Source: Comamonadaceae bacterium
GTDB taxonomy: Bacteria; Pseudomonadota; Gammaproteobacteria; Burkholderiales; Burkholderiaceae_C
Reading direction: 5' to 3'
NCBI GenBank assembly: GCA_947373245.1
Contig: CANBWY010000002.1
Span: forward strand, 1 to 64,000
Length of the DNA: 64,000 nt
Shown here: piece after piece, positions 1 through 11,582 of the stretch
How positions within the stretch are numbered: position 1 is the stretch's first letter
Layout: each line of letters begins with the position of its first letter
Notes under the pieces: model-generated
What the model saw: only the letters and a program-made list of their open reading frames with translations
Database searches by the model: none
Told to the model about the DNA's origin: nothing
Translations under genes and position numbers: made by a program

Positions 1-728
1 GTGTTGCCTTCACGCACAAACTTGGCAAGGTCGGTGGCAAACAGCACGTTGAAGATGGCGTCGGGTTTGGCGTCGGCAATCGCTTGCGTGACCGAACCTG
101 CGTCAATCTTGCCCAGCGCGGGCGCTTGCTCAGCCACAAACTCCACATCGGGTTGTGCGGCCTTCAGCAATTGTTTGAACGTGGCGGCAGCCGATTGGCC
201 GTATTCGTAGTTGGGGTACACCACGGCCCAACGCTTTTTCTTGAGCTTGGCGGCTTCGGGCACGAGCATGGCCACTTGCATGTAGGTGCTGGCGCGCAGG
301 CGGTAGGTGTAGCGGTTGCCGTTTTGCCAAACCATTTTGTCGGTCAGCGGCTCGCCTGCGAGGAAGAACACTTTGCGTTGCTTGGCAAAGTCGCCCAAGG
401 CCAAACCAATGTGCGAGAGGAATGCGCCCGAGAGCACATCTACCTTTTCGCGGCTCAGCAGTTCTTCGGCGGCACGCACGGCATCGCCGGGCGAGGCGTT
501 GTCGTCACGGGTGATGAGCTGAAGTTGCTTGCCGTTCACGCCACCGGCGGCGTTGATTTCTTCCACCGCCAATTCCATGCCCTTTTTGTAGGGGTCCAAG
601 AAAGCAGGCTGGGCTTTGTAGCTGTTGATCTCGCCAATTTTGATGACGTTTTGGGCGAAGGCGGGCAGCGCGGCCAAGCTCAGGGCAAGGGCGGCAGTGC
701 GCAGTGTGGTGACAAGTGTGTGGTTCAC
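1..728 (-). CDS. ABC transporter substrate-binding protein, branched-chain amino acid type (3' end outside window)
   Basis: Periplasmic ligand-binding component of a LivK-like branched-chain amino acid (or related small-molecule) ABC importer. Reading the minus strand from a GTG at 728 gives a signal peptide (hydrophobic core ending in LPAFAQ), then a mature start with IKIGEINSY, followed by the family-typical EINAAGGVNGK and the loop with RDDNASPGDA. AAAGG lies 8 bases upstream of the GTG and no in-frame ATG lies further upstream. About 242 codons are visible and the frame is still open at base 1, so the C-terminal lobe is missing only because the window ends. The ligand cannot be told from sequence. 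The family assignment is solid; the exact start is less so. Confidence 0.85.
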   Translation of the reverse strand, partial: MNHTLVTTLRTAALALSLAALPAFAQNVIKIGEINSYKAQPAFLDPYKKGMELAVEEINAAGGVNGKQLQLITRDDNASPGDAVRAAEELLSREKVDVLSGAFLSHIGLALGDFAKQRKVFFLAGEPLTDKMVWQNGNRYTYRLRASTYMQVAMLVPEAAKLKKKRWAVVYPNYEYGQSAAATFKQLLKAAQPDVEFVAEQAPALGKIDAGSVTQAIADAKPDAIFNVLFATDLAKFVREGN

Positions 729-799
729 GTCAGTGGCCTTTGAAAGTAAGCGTAGGCCAGGGATTGTCTTGCAAACCCAGAAGACGCTTGCATACGAGA

Positions 800-836
800 T
801 GAAAAAATGCCCCGCAAGCTTTGCAACTTGCGGGGC
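800..836 (-). terminator. Rho-independent terminator downstream of pckG
   Basis: A perfect 10-bp stem (809-818 with 827-836) has an 8-base loop. On the minus strand it is followed by six consecutive T residues (801-808 region). It lies about 47 bases past the pckG stop codon, so it should end the pckG transcript before the downstream transporter gene. Confidence 0.85.
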
Positions 837-882
837 CTCTTGGTTTTTGCACACGGGGCGTTGGCCAAGTGTGTGGGACTGA

Positions 883-2721
883 TTAGGCGTCCAAACGTGC
901 TGCCAATGCCGACTTGGTGGCGGTCATCTCAGCGGGCAAGTGGTAAGCCAACTGGGTGAACAACTCTTCGTGCAACTTCAACTCAGCCACCCAAGCGGCT
1001 TTGTCGATGTTGGTGACGGTCTTGAATTGTTCAGCCGTGAAGTTCAACCCTGTCCAGTTGATTTCTTCGTAGGTGGGGCTCACGCCGAACACGTTTTCTT
1101 TGCCGTGGGCTTGGCCCTCGATGCGGTCAATCATCCACTTCAAGACGCGCATGTTTTCGCCGTAGCCTGGCCACACAAATTTGCCATCGTCGCCTTTGCG
1201 GAACCAATTGACGCAGTAGATGGCGGGCACTTTGGCCCCACCAGCTTTGAGCGTGTCGCCCATGTTGAGCCAGTGCTGGAAGTAATCGCTCATGTTGTAG
1301 CCCATGAACGGCAACATGGCGAACGGGTCGCGGCGCACCACGCCTTGTTGGCCAGCGGCGGCAGCGGTGGTCTCAGAGCCCATGGTCGCAGCCATGTAAA
1401 CGCCTTCGGTCCAGTTGCGTGCTTCGGTGACCAAAGGCACGGTGGTGGAGCGGCGGCCGCCGAAGATGAACGCGTCAATGGCCACGCCATCGGCGTCGTC
1501 CCATTGGTGGTCCAGCGCGGGGTTGTTGGTGGCCGCCACGGTGAAGCGTGCGTTGGGGTGGGCGGCTTTGGCGCCGGTTTCTTTGGCGATGGCAGGGGTC
1601 CAGTCATTGCCTTGCCAGTCGATCAAGTGATCGGGCATGGCGCCTGTGTCTTTTTCCATGCCTTCCCACCACACGTCACCGTCGTCGGTCAACGCGACGT
1701 TGGTGAAGATGACGTTGTGTCCTAAGCTGGCCATGCAGTTGGGGTTGGTGTGGAAGTTGGTGCCGGGGGCCACGCCAAAGTAACCCGCTTCGGGGTTGAT
1801 GGCGTACAACTTACCGTCTGAGTGTGGCTTGATCCAAGCGATGTCGTCACCGATGGTGGTGACTTTCCAGCCATCGAAGCCTTCGGGCGGCACCAGCATG
1901 GAGAAGTTGGTTTTGCCGCAAGCGCTTGGGAACGCGGCAGCGATGTGGTACTTCTTGCCTTGTGGGTTGGTCACGCCCAAGATGAGCATGTGTTCAGCCA
2001 ACCAACCTTGGTCGCGGCCCATGTTGGACGCGATGCGCAAAGCAAAACACTTCTTGCCCAACAACGCGTTGCCGCCGTAGCCTGAGCCGTAAGACCAGAT
2101 TTCACGGGTCTCAGGGAAGTGCACGATGTATTTGGTCTTGTTGCAAGGCCACTTGACATCGGCTTGGCCCGCCGCCAAAGGCGCAGCCACGGTGTGCACG
2201 CAAGGTACAAACGGGCCGTCGGTGCCGATCACGTCGTACACGGCTTTGCCCATGCGGGTCATGATTTTTTGGTTCACCGCCACATAGGCGCTGTCGGTCA
2301 ACTCAATGCCCACGTGGGCAATGTGCGAACCCAAGGGGCCCATGCTGAAAGGCACCACGTACATGGTGCGGCCTTTCATGCAGCCGTCGAACAAGGGGTT
2401 CAAGGTGGCGCGCATCTCGGCGGGGGCCATCCAGTTGTTGGTGGGGCCTGCGTTTTCTTTTTTCTCTGAGCAGATGTACGTGCGGTCTTCTACGCGGGCC
2501 ACGTCTGAGGGGTCAGAGCAAGCTAGGAAAGAGTTGGGGCGCTTGGTGGCGCTGAGCTTTTTGAAAGTGCCTGCATCGACCAGTTGTTGGCACAGGCGGT
2601 TGTATTCCTCGTCGCTGCCGTCACACCAGTAAACGGTGTCTGGCTTGCACAAGGTGGCCATCTCGGCGACCCAAGCGACCAGCTTGGGGTTTTTTACATA
2701 TGCGGGTGCATGGATGTTCAT
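883..2721 (-). CDS. pckG: Phosphoenolpyruvate carboxykinase, GTP-dependent
   Basis: Converts oxaloacetate plus GTP to PEP, GDP and CO2, the entry step of gluconeogenesis from TCA intermediates in the cytoplasm. The 612-residue length fits the GTP-dependent family rather than the shorter ATP-dependent enzymes. The kinase-1a loop appears as [13 protein letters not shown] near residue 265-280, and the C-terminal half carries the guanine-binding region with [25 protein letters not shown]. The start ATG at 2721 reads [14 protein letters not shown], a usual N-terminus for this family. The gene has its own terminator at 800-836 and appears monocistronic. Function is confident from conserved motifs. 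Confidence 0.97.
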   Translation of the reverse strand: MNIHAPAYVKNPKLVAWVAEMATLCKPDTVYWCDGSDEEYNRLCQQLVDAGTFKKLSATKRPNSFLACSDPSDVARVEDRTYICSEKKENAGPTNNWMAPAEMRATLNPLFDGCMKGRTMYVVPFSMGPLGSHIAHVGIELTDSAYVAVNQKIMTRMGKAVYDVIGTDGPFVPCVHTVAAPLAAGQADVKWPCNKTKYIVHFPETREIWSYGSGYGGNALLGKKCFALRIASNMGRDQGWLAEHMLILGVTNPQGKKYHIAAAFPSACGKTNFSMLVPPEGFDGWKVTTIGDDIAWIKPHSDGKLYAINPEAGYFGVAPGTNFHTNPNCMASLGHNVIFTNVALTDDGDVWWEGMEKDTGAMPDHLIDWQGNDWTPAIAKETGAKAAHPNARFTVAATNNPALDHQWDDADGVAIDAFIFGGRRSTTVPLVTEARNWTEGVYMAATMGSETTAAAAGQQGVVRRDPFAMLPFMGYNMSDYFQHWLNMGDTLKAGGAKVPAIYCVNWFRKGDDGKFVWPGYGENMRVLKWMIDRIEGQAHGKENVFGVSPTYEEINWTGLNFTAEQFKTVTNIDKAAWVAELKLHEELFTQLAYHLPAEMTATKSALAARLDA

Positions 2722-2893
2722 GAAAAGCTCCTAAGTCAAAAAATTGAGGTCAAAGCCCAGCCAATTGACTGCGAGGCGCTGACCTCAATTCATTGCCGCC
2801 CGTTTTTGGGGCAGTCGGATATTCTAAGAATTCAACCCTTTACACAGGCTTTCAAAGGGCAATAAAAGTAAAAAAATGGCGCAAAAGGAATGC

Positions 2894-2918
2894 AAAAAGC
2901 GTCCGTGAAGACGCTTTT
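2894..2918 (-). terminator. Rho-independent terminator after the 45-residue membrane protein gene
   Basis: GCGTC (2899-2903) pairs with GACGC (2910-2914) across a short loop. A-runs on the left and T-runs on the right make it usable in both directions. On the minus strand the hairpin is followed by five Ts, about 40 bases beyond the stop codon at 2958. Confidence 0.7.
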
Positions 2919-2957
2919 CTGGGGCAGTGACCGAATCGGGTGCGACCGTCTCCGTGT

Positions 2958-3095
2958 TTAGGCCATGTACATGGCAATGAAAATCATCAAAAACATCAAA
3001 ATGGCACCGGCAACGGGGAGCACGATGGGCATCAAGGGGACGATGGCTTCGACGACGTCTTGTTCAGCCGTTGGCGCATGGGTGTCATGTGACAT
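2958..3095 (-). CDS. Small single-pass membrane protein, 45 residues, function unknown
   Basis: This short reading frame begins with ATG at 3095, preceded by an AGAGGAAA ribosome-binding site, and ends in TAA at 2958. The first 17 residues are polar and acidic (MSHDTHAPTAEQDVVEA). The rest is one long hydrophobic helix rich in Ile, Leu, Met and Pro that runs almost to the C-terminus. It has its own downstream terminator. I do not recognise the family. The combination of ribosome-binding site, terminator and clean membrane segment argues that it is a real gene. It lies downstream of recQ on the same strand, about 100 bases after the recQ stop. Confidence 0.65.
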   Translation of the reverse strand: MSHDTHAPTAEQDVVEAIVPLMPIVLPVAGAILMFLMIFIAMYMA

Positions 3096-3196
3096 GTCTG
3101 ATTTCCTCTACCTTTAAATGTTGTGGGAATTCTAGAGAAGTTAAGCCGCTTTGCAGTCGTGGGGGTGACAGGGTATACCCGTCAATATCTGTTGTT

Positions 3197-5152
3197 TTAA
3201 GCGGGGAGCGCCACCACGCGCAGCACTTCGCGGCCGTAGGCTTCCAGCTTTTTGGCACCAATGCCGGCGATGCCTTGCAGGGCTTCAAGGTCTTGCGGCT
3301 CGGCTTGCGCGATGGCGGCCAAGGTGGCGTCGTGGAAGATGACGTAAGCGGGCAAGTTGTGCGACTTGGCCACTTCGGCCCGCCACGCTTTGAGCGCGTC
3401 GTAGCGGGTTTGACCCGCATCGTCCAGTGCGATGGGCGCGGGCTTAGACGCGCCGCTGGCGCTGCGTTTGCCTTTGCGCTCGGCAGGCGTGGACATCGAG
3501 GCGCGCAGGCGCACCGACACGTCGCCTTTGAGCACCGCGCGTGAGGCCTCGGTCAAATACAAGGTGTTGAAGGCAAGGGCGTCTACACCCAGAGCGCCTA
3601 AGGCAATCAGCTGGCGTAGCACGCCGCGCAGTTGCACCTCGCTGAAATGCGCGCCAATGCCAAAGGTGCTGAGCTTCTCGTGGCCGTATTGGCTGACCTT
3701 CTCGGTGGCTTTGCCACGCAAGATATCCATCATGTGGCCCGCGCCAAACGACATGCCGCTTTGCTGCTTCACGCGGTAGATGGTGGACAGCAACATGCGT
3801 GCGGCTTCGGTGCCATCCCAAATGTCTGGGGGCTGCAAACAGTTGTCGCAGTTGTTGCAGGTATAGCGTGGCGCTTGTTCGCCTTGAGGCGTTTCGGTAT
3901 TGCCGCTTTCGTCTTTGGGCGCATAGGTCTCCCCAAAGTAGCCCAGCAAGCGCACGCGTCGGCAGTCGGTCGCCTCGGCCAACGCCAGCAGCGCGTCGAG
4001 TTTGCCGCGCATGGCTTGTTTGAAGTCTTCGCCAGCGGGGCTTTCGTCAATCATGCGGCGCTGGTTCACCACGTCGTTCAAACCGTAGGCCATCCACGCA
4101 TGAGCGGCTTGGCCATCGCGGCCGCCACGCCCAGTTTCTTGGTAATAGCCTTCGATGTTTTTGGGCATGTCCAAATGCGCCACAAAGCGCACATCGGGCT
4201 TGTCAATGCCCATGCCAAATGCGACGGTAGCCACCATCACCAAGCCTTCTTCACGCAAGAAACGGTTCTGGTGCTTCTGGCGAATCGCGCCATCCAAGCC
4301 CGCGTGGTAGGGCAGTGCGGCAATGCCTGCGTCGCACAAATTTTTGGCCACTTCTTCTACGCGCTTGCGTGACTGGCAATAGACGATGCCGCTGTCTTGC
4401 CAATCTGGCCCCGTGTGCTCGCGTTGAATGAAGCGCAGCAGTTGCAGCGAGGGGTCTTTTTTTTCGACGATGGTGTAGCGAATGTTCGGGCGGTCAAAGC
4501 TGCTGACGAACTGTTGTGCGTCTTCGAGCTGCAAGCGCTCCACGATGTCGGCGCGCGTCAGCGCGTCAGCTGTGGCGGTCAGCGCCATGCGTGGCACGCC
4601 CGCGTAGCGCTCGTGCAGCACAGTCAGGGCGCGGTATTCGGGGCGGAAATCGTGGCCCCATTGGCTCACGCAGTGCGCTTCGTCAATCGCAAACAGGCTG
4701 AGTTGGCCTTGTTCGTGCAGCATATCCAACTGCGCCAAAAAGCGCGGCGTGGTGATGCGCTCGGGCGCGGCGTACAGCAGCGTGATCTCGCCACGGCGCA
4801 GGCGTTGCTCGACTGCATTGGCTTCTTCGCCTGTGAGGCTGGAATTTAAAAATGCGGCTTCAACCCCCGCCTCGTGCAGCGCGCCCACTTGGTCGTGCAT
4901 GAGCGCGATGAGCGGCGACACCACGATGGTGATGCCGTGCCCCGCACGCTGGCGTGCAATGGCGGGTATTTGGTAACAGAGCGATTTACCGCCGCCCGTG
5001 GGCATAAGCACCAGCGCGTCGCCCCCGCTGCACATGTGGTTGACGATGGCTTCTTGGGGGCCACGAAATGCGCCGTAGCCAAAGACTTCGCGCAAGATGT
5101 CTTGCGGATTCACAGGTGTGGCGTGGGGTGTTTGGGGCGCAGACAGGGACAT
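3197..5152 (-). CDS. recQ: ATP-dependent DNA helicase RecQ
   Basis: 3'-5' DNA helicase for recombination and repair. The 651-residue protein contains Walker A as [14 protein letters not shown], motif II as [18 protein letters not shown], motif VI as [11 protein letters not shown], the RecQ-Ct zinc site (a Cys before [10 protein letters not shown], then CNNCDNC), the winged-helix segment, and an HRDC domain at the C-terminus with the typical [25 protein letters not shown] chose the ATG at 5152 ([10 protein letters not shown]). A TTG at 5197 could add 15 residues, but it would overlap the divergent metH start. The gene is transcribed away from the metH N-terminal gene, and the two share a very short divergent region. 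Confidence 0.95.
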   Translation of the reverse strand: MSLSAPQTPHATPVNPQDILREVFGYGAFRGPQEAIVNHMCSGGDALVLMPTGGGKSLCYQIPAIARQRAGHGITIVVSPLIALMHDQVGALHEAGVEAAFLNSSLTGEEANAVEQRLRRGEITLLYAAPERITTPRFLAQLDMLHEQGQLSLFAIDEAHCVSQWGHDFRPEYRALTVLHERYAGVPRMALTATADALTRADIVERLQLEDAQQFVSSFDRPNIRYTIVEKKDPSLQLLRFIQREHTGPDWQDSGIVYCQSRKRVEEVAKNLCDAGIAALPYHAGLDGAIRQKHQNRFLREEGLVMVATVAFGMGIDKPDVRFVAHLDMPKNIEGYYQETGRGGRDGQAAHAWMAYGLNDVVNQRRMIDESPAGEDFKQAMRGKLDALLALAEATDCRRVRLLGYFGETYAPKDESGNTETPQGEQAPRYTCNNCDNCLQPPDIWDGTEAARMLLSTIYRVKQQSGMSFGAGHMMDILRGKATEKVSQYGHEKLSTFGIGAHFSEVQLRGVLRQLIALGALGVDALAFNTLYLTEASRAVLKGDVSVRLRASMSTPAERKGKRSASGASKPAPIALDDAGQTRYDALKAWRAEVAKSHNLPAYVIFHDATLAAIAQAEPQDLEALQGIAGIGAKKLEAYGREVLRVVALPA

Positions 5153-5188
5153 TAGCCCGCTATTGTCCCCGCTTCTTACAATGGCGAT

Positions 5189-6232
5189 ATGACTCAAGCC
5201 TACACACGCGCAAAAGAATTACCCGCCATCTTGGCCAAACGCATCGCCATCCTCGACGGCGCGATGGGCACCATGATTCAGCGCTTCAAGTTGAACGAAG
5301 CGCAGTACCGTGGTGAGCGCTTCAAAGACTTTCACAAAGACGTGAAGGGCAACAACGAGTTGCTCAGCCTCACCCGCCCCGACGTGATTCGCGACATCCA
5401 CGAGCGCTACCTCGCCGCAGGTGCCGACCTGATTGAAACCAACACCTTTGGCGCCACCACCATCGCGCAGGCCGACTACGACATGGCCGACTTGGCCTAC
5501 GAGATGAATGTGGCCTCAGCCCGCATCGCCCGCGAAGCCTGCGACAAATACAGCACGCCCGACAAACCCCGTTTTGTGGCGGGTGCCGTGGGCCCCACCC
5601 CAAAAACCGCCAGCATCAGCCCCGATGTGAACGATGCGGGCGCACGCAATGTGAACTTTGAAGAGCTGCGTGCAGCGTATTACGACCAAGTCAAAGCTTT
5701 GGTCGAAGGCGGCTCGGACGTGCTGCTGGTCGAAACCATCTTTGATACGCTCAACGCCAAAGCCGCCTTGTTTGCGATTGAAGAGTTTTTCGAAGCCTCG
5801 GGCGAACGCCTGCCGCTCATCATCAGTGGCACCGTGACTGACGCCTCGGGTCGTATCTTGAGTGGTCAAACCGTGACCGCGTTTTGGCACAGCGTGCGCC
5901 ACGCGCAGCCCTTGGCCATTGGTCTGAACTGCGCTTTGGGTGCGACGCTGATGCGCCCCTACATTCAAGAACTCAACAAGGTCGCGGGCGACACGTTCAT
6001 CAGCTGCTACCCCAACGCGGGCCTGCCCAACCCCATGAGCGACACCGGCTTTGACGAAACACCCGACGTGACCAGCCGCTTGATTCACGAGTTTGCAGCC
6101 GAAGGTTTGGTCAACATCGTGGGTGGCTGCTGCGGCACCACGCCCGAGCACATCGCGGCCATTGGCAACGCGGTGGCGGACCAAAAGGCGCGCGCGTTGA
6201 GCGCGGGGCCTTTTTATCGCGAAGCGGCTTAA
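5189..6232 (+). CDS. metH: Methionine synthase, N-terminal homocysteine S-methyltransferase module (split MetH)
   Basis: Cobalamin-dependent methionine synthase is encoded here as two polypeptides. This 347-residue protein is the homocysteine-binding half: it opens with [11 protein letters not shown], and the three zinc-thiolate cysteines appear as LNCALGA and [10 protein letters not shown] near residue 310. It activates homocysteine to accept the methyl group from the methylcobalamin bound by the partner encoded at 6682-9441. The ATG at 5189 is the natural start. In single-chain MetH the same domain is followed directly by the pterin domain; here 449 bases with an opposite-strand gene intervene, so the split is a gene arrangement and not a frameshift. 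Confidence 0.93.
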   Translation: MTQAYTRAKELPAILAKRIAILDGAMGTMIQRFKLNEAQYRGERFKDFHKDVKGNNELLSLTRPDVIRDIHERYLAAGADLIETNTFGATTIAQADYDMADLAYEMNVASARIAREACDKYSTPDKPRFVAGAVGPTPKTASISPDVNDAGARNVNFEELRAAYYDQVKALVEGGSDVLLVETIFDTLNAKAALFAIEEFFEASGERLPLIISGTVTDASGRILSGQTVTAFWHSVRHAQPLAIGLNCALGATLMRPYIQELNKVAGDTFISCYPNAGLPNPMSDTGFDETPDVTSRLIHEFAAEGLVNIVGGCCGTTPEHIAAIGNAVADQKARALSAGPFYREAA

Positions 6233-6285
6233 ACAATTCGCAGCAAACATTCTCAATAGATGTAAGCGAAAAATAAGTAACTACG

Positions 6286-6504
6286 CTAGTTGGGCACGTC
6301 GGCGTGTGGTGCGGTGTGCACCGATGGGCATTCGCCGTCAGACAGCCAACTTGCCCCCGCATCATTCATCATGCAGCGGTTGGAAAACGTTTGGGTGTGT
6401 TGCGGCAACTGGCCGCAGACGGGCATGTATTCGCGGGTGCAGATGCCGGCTTGAGCCAGCGACGTGCAACAAAAAACAGAGATGGTCAGTAAGATTTTTC
6501 GCAT
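6286..6504 (-). CDS. Secreted Kazal-like domain protein, 72 residues
   Basis: The N-terminus is a signal peptide with predicted cleavage after SLAQA (about residue 19). The mature part reads CTREYMPVCG, then TFSNRCMMNDAG and a final DGEC, which matches the Kazal serine-protease-inhibitor signature PVCGx(n)T(Y/F)xNxC. Four cysteines remain at residues 22, 30, 44 and 59, fewer than the six of eukaryotic Kazal domains but usual for short bacterial versions. It lies antisense between the two metH halves and probably acts in the periplasm or outside the cell. Inhibition of a protease is inferred from the fold only; the target is unknown. Confidence 0.75.
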   Translation of the reverse strand: MRKILLTISVFCCTSLAQAGICTREYMPVCGQLPQHTQTFSNRCMMNDAGASWLSDGECPSVHTAPHADVPN

Positions 6505-6561
6505 GGGCTGGATTTTCGGTGGCTCGCGGGGCTTACGACAGCGTAGCGGTTAAAATATGAG

Positions 6562-6652
6562 CTTCCTCAAGGAGCGTTGCAGCTTCACCCGTCCTTTCAG
6601 GACTCGCGCGTGAAGTCAGGCTTGGGGCCGAATCTTTGCAACGACGCTCACC
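6562..6652 (+). promoter_or_regulatory. S-adenosylhomocysteine (SAH) riboswitch
   Basis: The leader of the C-terminal metH gene matches the SAH aptamer. A P1 strand GAGCGT (6572-6577) pairs with ACGCTC (6644-6649), TTG pairs with the following CAA, and an internal hairpin forms from GCTTCAC/GTGAAGT. CTCAAG (6567-6572) can form the pseudoknot with CTTGGG (6621-6626). The conserved blocks AAGGAGCGTTGCAGC and CAACGACGCTC are all present. Known SAH riboswitches bind the by-product of methylation and raise expression of SAH-recycling genes, including metH, so this should be an ON switch here. Confidence 0.93.
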
Positions 6653-6673
6653 TGTTTTGTTAGCCCCAGGTGA
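6648..6673 (+). promoter_or_regulatory. RBS-sequestering hairpin coupled to the SAH riboswitch
   Basis: TCACCTG (6648-6654) is a perfect complement of CAGGTGA (6667-6673), which contains the AGGTGAG ribosome-binding site for the ATG at 6682. The 5' arm shares bases 6648-6649 with the riboswitch P1 stem. Ligand-stabilised P1 should therefore disfavour this hairpin and free the ribosome-binding site. The pairing is seen directly; the switching mechanism is inferred. Confidence 0.65.
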
Positions 6674-6681
6674 GTACCCCC

Positions 6682-9441
<2,760 letters not shown>

Positions 9442-9464
9442 GCGACTCTCTCAAAAAGCATGCG

Positions 9465-9493
9465 AAAAAGGCCCGCCGCGAGCGGGCCTTTTT
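9465..9493 (+). terminator. Rho-independent terminator after metH
   Basis: GGCCCGC (9470-9476) pairs with GCGGGCC (9482-9488) over a five-base loop, followed by five Ts and preceded by five As. It can work in both directions and begins 24 bases after the metH stop. Confidence 0.9.
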
Positions 9494-9673
9494 GCGTTTA
9501 TTGCTGGGTCAACGCGCGCAAGTTTTGGCAGTGTTACGTTGTGTTTTTTTGATAGTTACGGGTAAATATTAAAAAGATGACAATTTACATTCGCGTTTCT
9601 TCATGTTCTCGGCAGCCGAGACGAAGTAGTCGCCTAGGGCCAAGTGTTGGTCCATTGATAAGGCTTGCTCTTT

Positions 9674-10399
9674 ATGAAACACCACATCCTGCACGGAACC
9701 GGGTTGGCGATGCGACCCGCGCTGTTGGCCGCGTTGATCAAACGTGCGCCAGCGCACTTGCAATTTTTAGAACTCTCGCCACTTGACTGGCTAGGCGAGG
9801 GGGTACGTGTTGGCAAAGATTTGCAGCAGCTCACCCGACGCTACCCCAGCGTGTGCCTCAGCCAAAACTTGTCTTTGGGCGGTCCCGCGGCGCTCGACAA
9901 AAAAGTGCTGCGTGACTTGCGTGGGTTCATCGCCGAGCACGACATTCAAGTGTTTTCGGAGGCTTTGGCGTGGAGTGCCGATGATGCGCCCTTGTTCATC
10001 CATCTGCCGATTCCGAGCACGCAGGCAGCGGTGGCTTGGACGGTGGCGCGCATTGCGCAGGTGCAAGACGCCTTGGGCATGCGCATCGGCATTCGCAATG
10101 TGGCGCATTGCATGAAACCTGTGCAAGTGGCGATGAACGAAGCCCAATTCATCACCGCCGTGGTGCGCGCAGCTGAGTGCAGTTTGCATTTGGACTTGGA
10201 CGCGCTGGCCAACAACGCGCAGCGGTTTCGTTTTGATGCGCATGCTTTTTTGCAAGCCTTGCCTCTGGACCGCGTTGACTATGTGCGCGTGGGCCGACAG
10301 CACCCCTTGTTGGCCGATGCGCTGGCGCACACGCCGCCATGCGTGCCGCGCTGCGTCGATGAAATTGCACAACTCCATCTAGAGGCCGTCGAATGCTGA
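9674..10399 (+). CDS. DUF692 (MNIO/BufB-like) family protein with degenerate metal site
   Basis: The TIM-barrel DUF692 family comprises multinuclear iron oxidases that modify cysteine-containing peptides, often with a DUF2063 partner. Family landmarks are recognisable in order: GTGLAMRP near residue 9, LELSPLDW at 32, SQNLSLGG at 63, FSEALAW at 94, IRNVAH at 140 and VGRQHP at 206. The usual metal ligands appear lost: the His before LSLG is Gln, the SEHL motif reads SEAL, the Glu of ENPS is Arg, and the HIAGH motif reads VGRQH. The protein is also slightly short (241 residues). ATG 9674 is used; a TTG nine bases upstream is less likely. It overlaps the DUF2063 gene by seven bases. I infer a pseudoenzyme or structural partner. 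Confidence 0.7.
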   Translation: MKHHILHGTGLAMRPALLAALIKRAPAHLQFLELSPLDWLGEGVRVGKDLQQLTRRYPSVCLSQNLSLGGPAALDKKVLRDLRGFIAEHDIQVFSEALAWSADDAPLFIHLPIPSTQAAVAWTVARIAQVQDALGMRIGIRNVAHCMKPVQVAMNEAQFITAVVRAAECSLHLDLDALANNAQRFRFDAHAFLQALPLDRVDYVRVGRQHPLLADALAHTPPCVPRCVDEIAQLHLEAVEC

Positions 10400-11130
10400 A
10401 CGACTTTCAACACACGCAATTCGCCCTTGCACGACATTTGCGCGAGCCCTTGCACATGCCTGTACTTGAAGGTGTACATGCGGTCGATGTACGTGCTTGT
10501 AAACAAGACATGGCGGCCCAGCTCAGCGCTGTTTTGGCGCCTGTGTTTCCTGTGACGAAGGCTTGCTTGGATGACGCCCGTTGGCAACACGTGCTGCGCA
10601 TGTTTTTGCAGGCGTCACCCAGCCACGCGCCGTGGGCTACCGCCTTGCATCGTGCGTTTGTGGCCTATGTGTGCGTCAGTCCTGAATTGCAAACCTTCCC
10701 TGCTTGGTTGCAAGACCTCGTGCACTTTGAGGGTTTGCAAAATGCAGTCCGAACCACGCCTGTGACATGGCCCACGTTTGAGGCCCAAGGTGATGTGATG
10801 CACCACCCCGTGGTGCTCAACCCGACGCATGTCGAAGCTGTGTATGAATGGTCGGTGTATGGCATGGACGCGCAACACCCACGGCTCGACATGCAAAGCA
10901 CCTACGTGTCCGTGCTGCGAGATGAGGCAGACGCCGTGCATGTGTTCAAAAGCAGCGTGTTTCGCGGTCAACTTCTAGACTTGCTTGGCCAAGGGCAAAC
11001 GGGTGCGCAAGCGTTGGGCGCGCTGGCGCGTTGGCTGTCGCACCCGGAGCCCGAAGTCTTGGTGCGTGAGGGGGCGCAGCTTGTGGCGCAGTTACGGCGT
11101 GAAGGTGTGGTGCTGGGGACGCTGCGTTAG
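10393..11130 (+). CDS. DUF2063 (HvfC/BufC-like) family protein
   Basis: A 245-residue partner of the preceding DUF692 gene. The N-terminal helical domain shows the family pattern: FPVTKACLDDARWQHVL near residue 52, then a loop with QASPSHAPWATALHRAFVAYV, and WLQDLVHFEGLQNAV around 105-120. This corresponds to the FP..., F.....y...hp and dlA.lEwa blocks of DUF2063. The C-terminal half is a less conserved beta-rich domain. In known pairs this protein presents the precursor peptide to the DUF692 enzyme. No small Cys-rich precursor gene is visible next to the pair. Start and overlap with the upstream gene support translational coupling. Confidence 0.75.
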   Translation: MLNDFQHTQFALARHLREPLHMPVLEGVHAVDVRACKQDMAAQLSAVLAPVFPVTKACLDDARWQHVLRMFLQASPSHAPWATALHRAFVAYVCVSPELQTFPAWLQDLVHFEGLQNAVRTTPVTWPTFEAQGDVMHHPVVLNPTHVEAVYEWSVYGMDAQHPRLDMQSTYVSVLRDEADAVHVFKSSVFRGQLLDLLGQGQTGAQALGALARWLSHPEPEVLVREGAQLVAQLRREGVVLGTLR

Positions 11131-11156
11131 TGAGACGCCAGCGTCCGCTTGAGAAT

Positions 11157-11456
11157 TTAGCCCTTCAAACACTCGCTCATTTTGGCTTTGCGTTCTGCGC
11201 CCTTGAGACCCTTGGCTTCGGCATTGCAAGCTTTCATTTTTTCTTGCTGCGTACCTGATTTGGTCACTTCAGCCACGGGTGCTTTGGCGCTTAAACACGT
11301 CTTCATGAAGGCTTTGCGCTCATCGCCTTTTTTGCCCACGGCGTTTTGGTTGCAAGTGGCCATTTTGCTTTGTTGCGGCGTTTTTTCATCTTGTGCGTGC
11401 GCGATGTTGAGCGCGAGCGCCAGACCTAAAAATGCGGGAATTAAACAGAGTTTCAT
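11157..11456 (-). CDS. PsiF-repeat secreted protein
   Basis: A 99-residue protein with a signal peptide (MKLCLIPAFLGLALALNIAHAQ), followed by two PsiF repeats. Each has the pattern QQ.KM..CN...(7-10)..KG.ERK.FM..CL; the first spans about residues 28-56 and the second 68-98, each with paired cysteines. The Escherichia coli homologue is phosphate-starvation inducible and its function is unknown. The start at 11456 is chosen because it begins the signal peptide; the open frame continues upstream without a convincing start. It is convergent with the DUF2063 gene. Confidence 0.85.
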   Translation of the reverse strand: MKLCLIPAFLGLALALNIAHAQDEKTPQQSKMATCNQNAVGKKGDERKAFMKTCLSAKAPVAEVTKSGTQQEKMKACNAEAKGLKGAERKAKMSECLKG

Positions 11457-11582
11457 TGTGGGTCCTAAGTGTGTGGTTGTGGTCGCGTGGTTGCCCCGAC
11501 ATGGGGGTTGGCAATTTTGAAATAAGCCCCCTCTGGCATGTGCAAGCCACGGGCGCAGAAAAGCCAACTCCTACTCGTGTGC

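Noticed and set aside
84-743. Long plus-strand frame opposite the transporter gene at the left edge
   Set aside because: It is the shadow of the minus-strand substrate-binding protein. Its product is His/Gly/Val-rich and lacks family features, whereas the minus strand gives a signal peptide and a conserved fold.
9571-9655. A 28-residue minus-strand frame (MDQHLALGDYFVSAAENMKKREC...) upstream of the DUF692 gene
   Set aside because: No clear ribosome-binding site and too short to judge. The composition looks peptide-like, but it overlaps the likely promoter region of the DUF692 gene and I could not link it to a precursor family.
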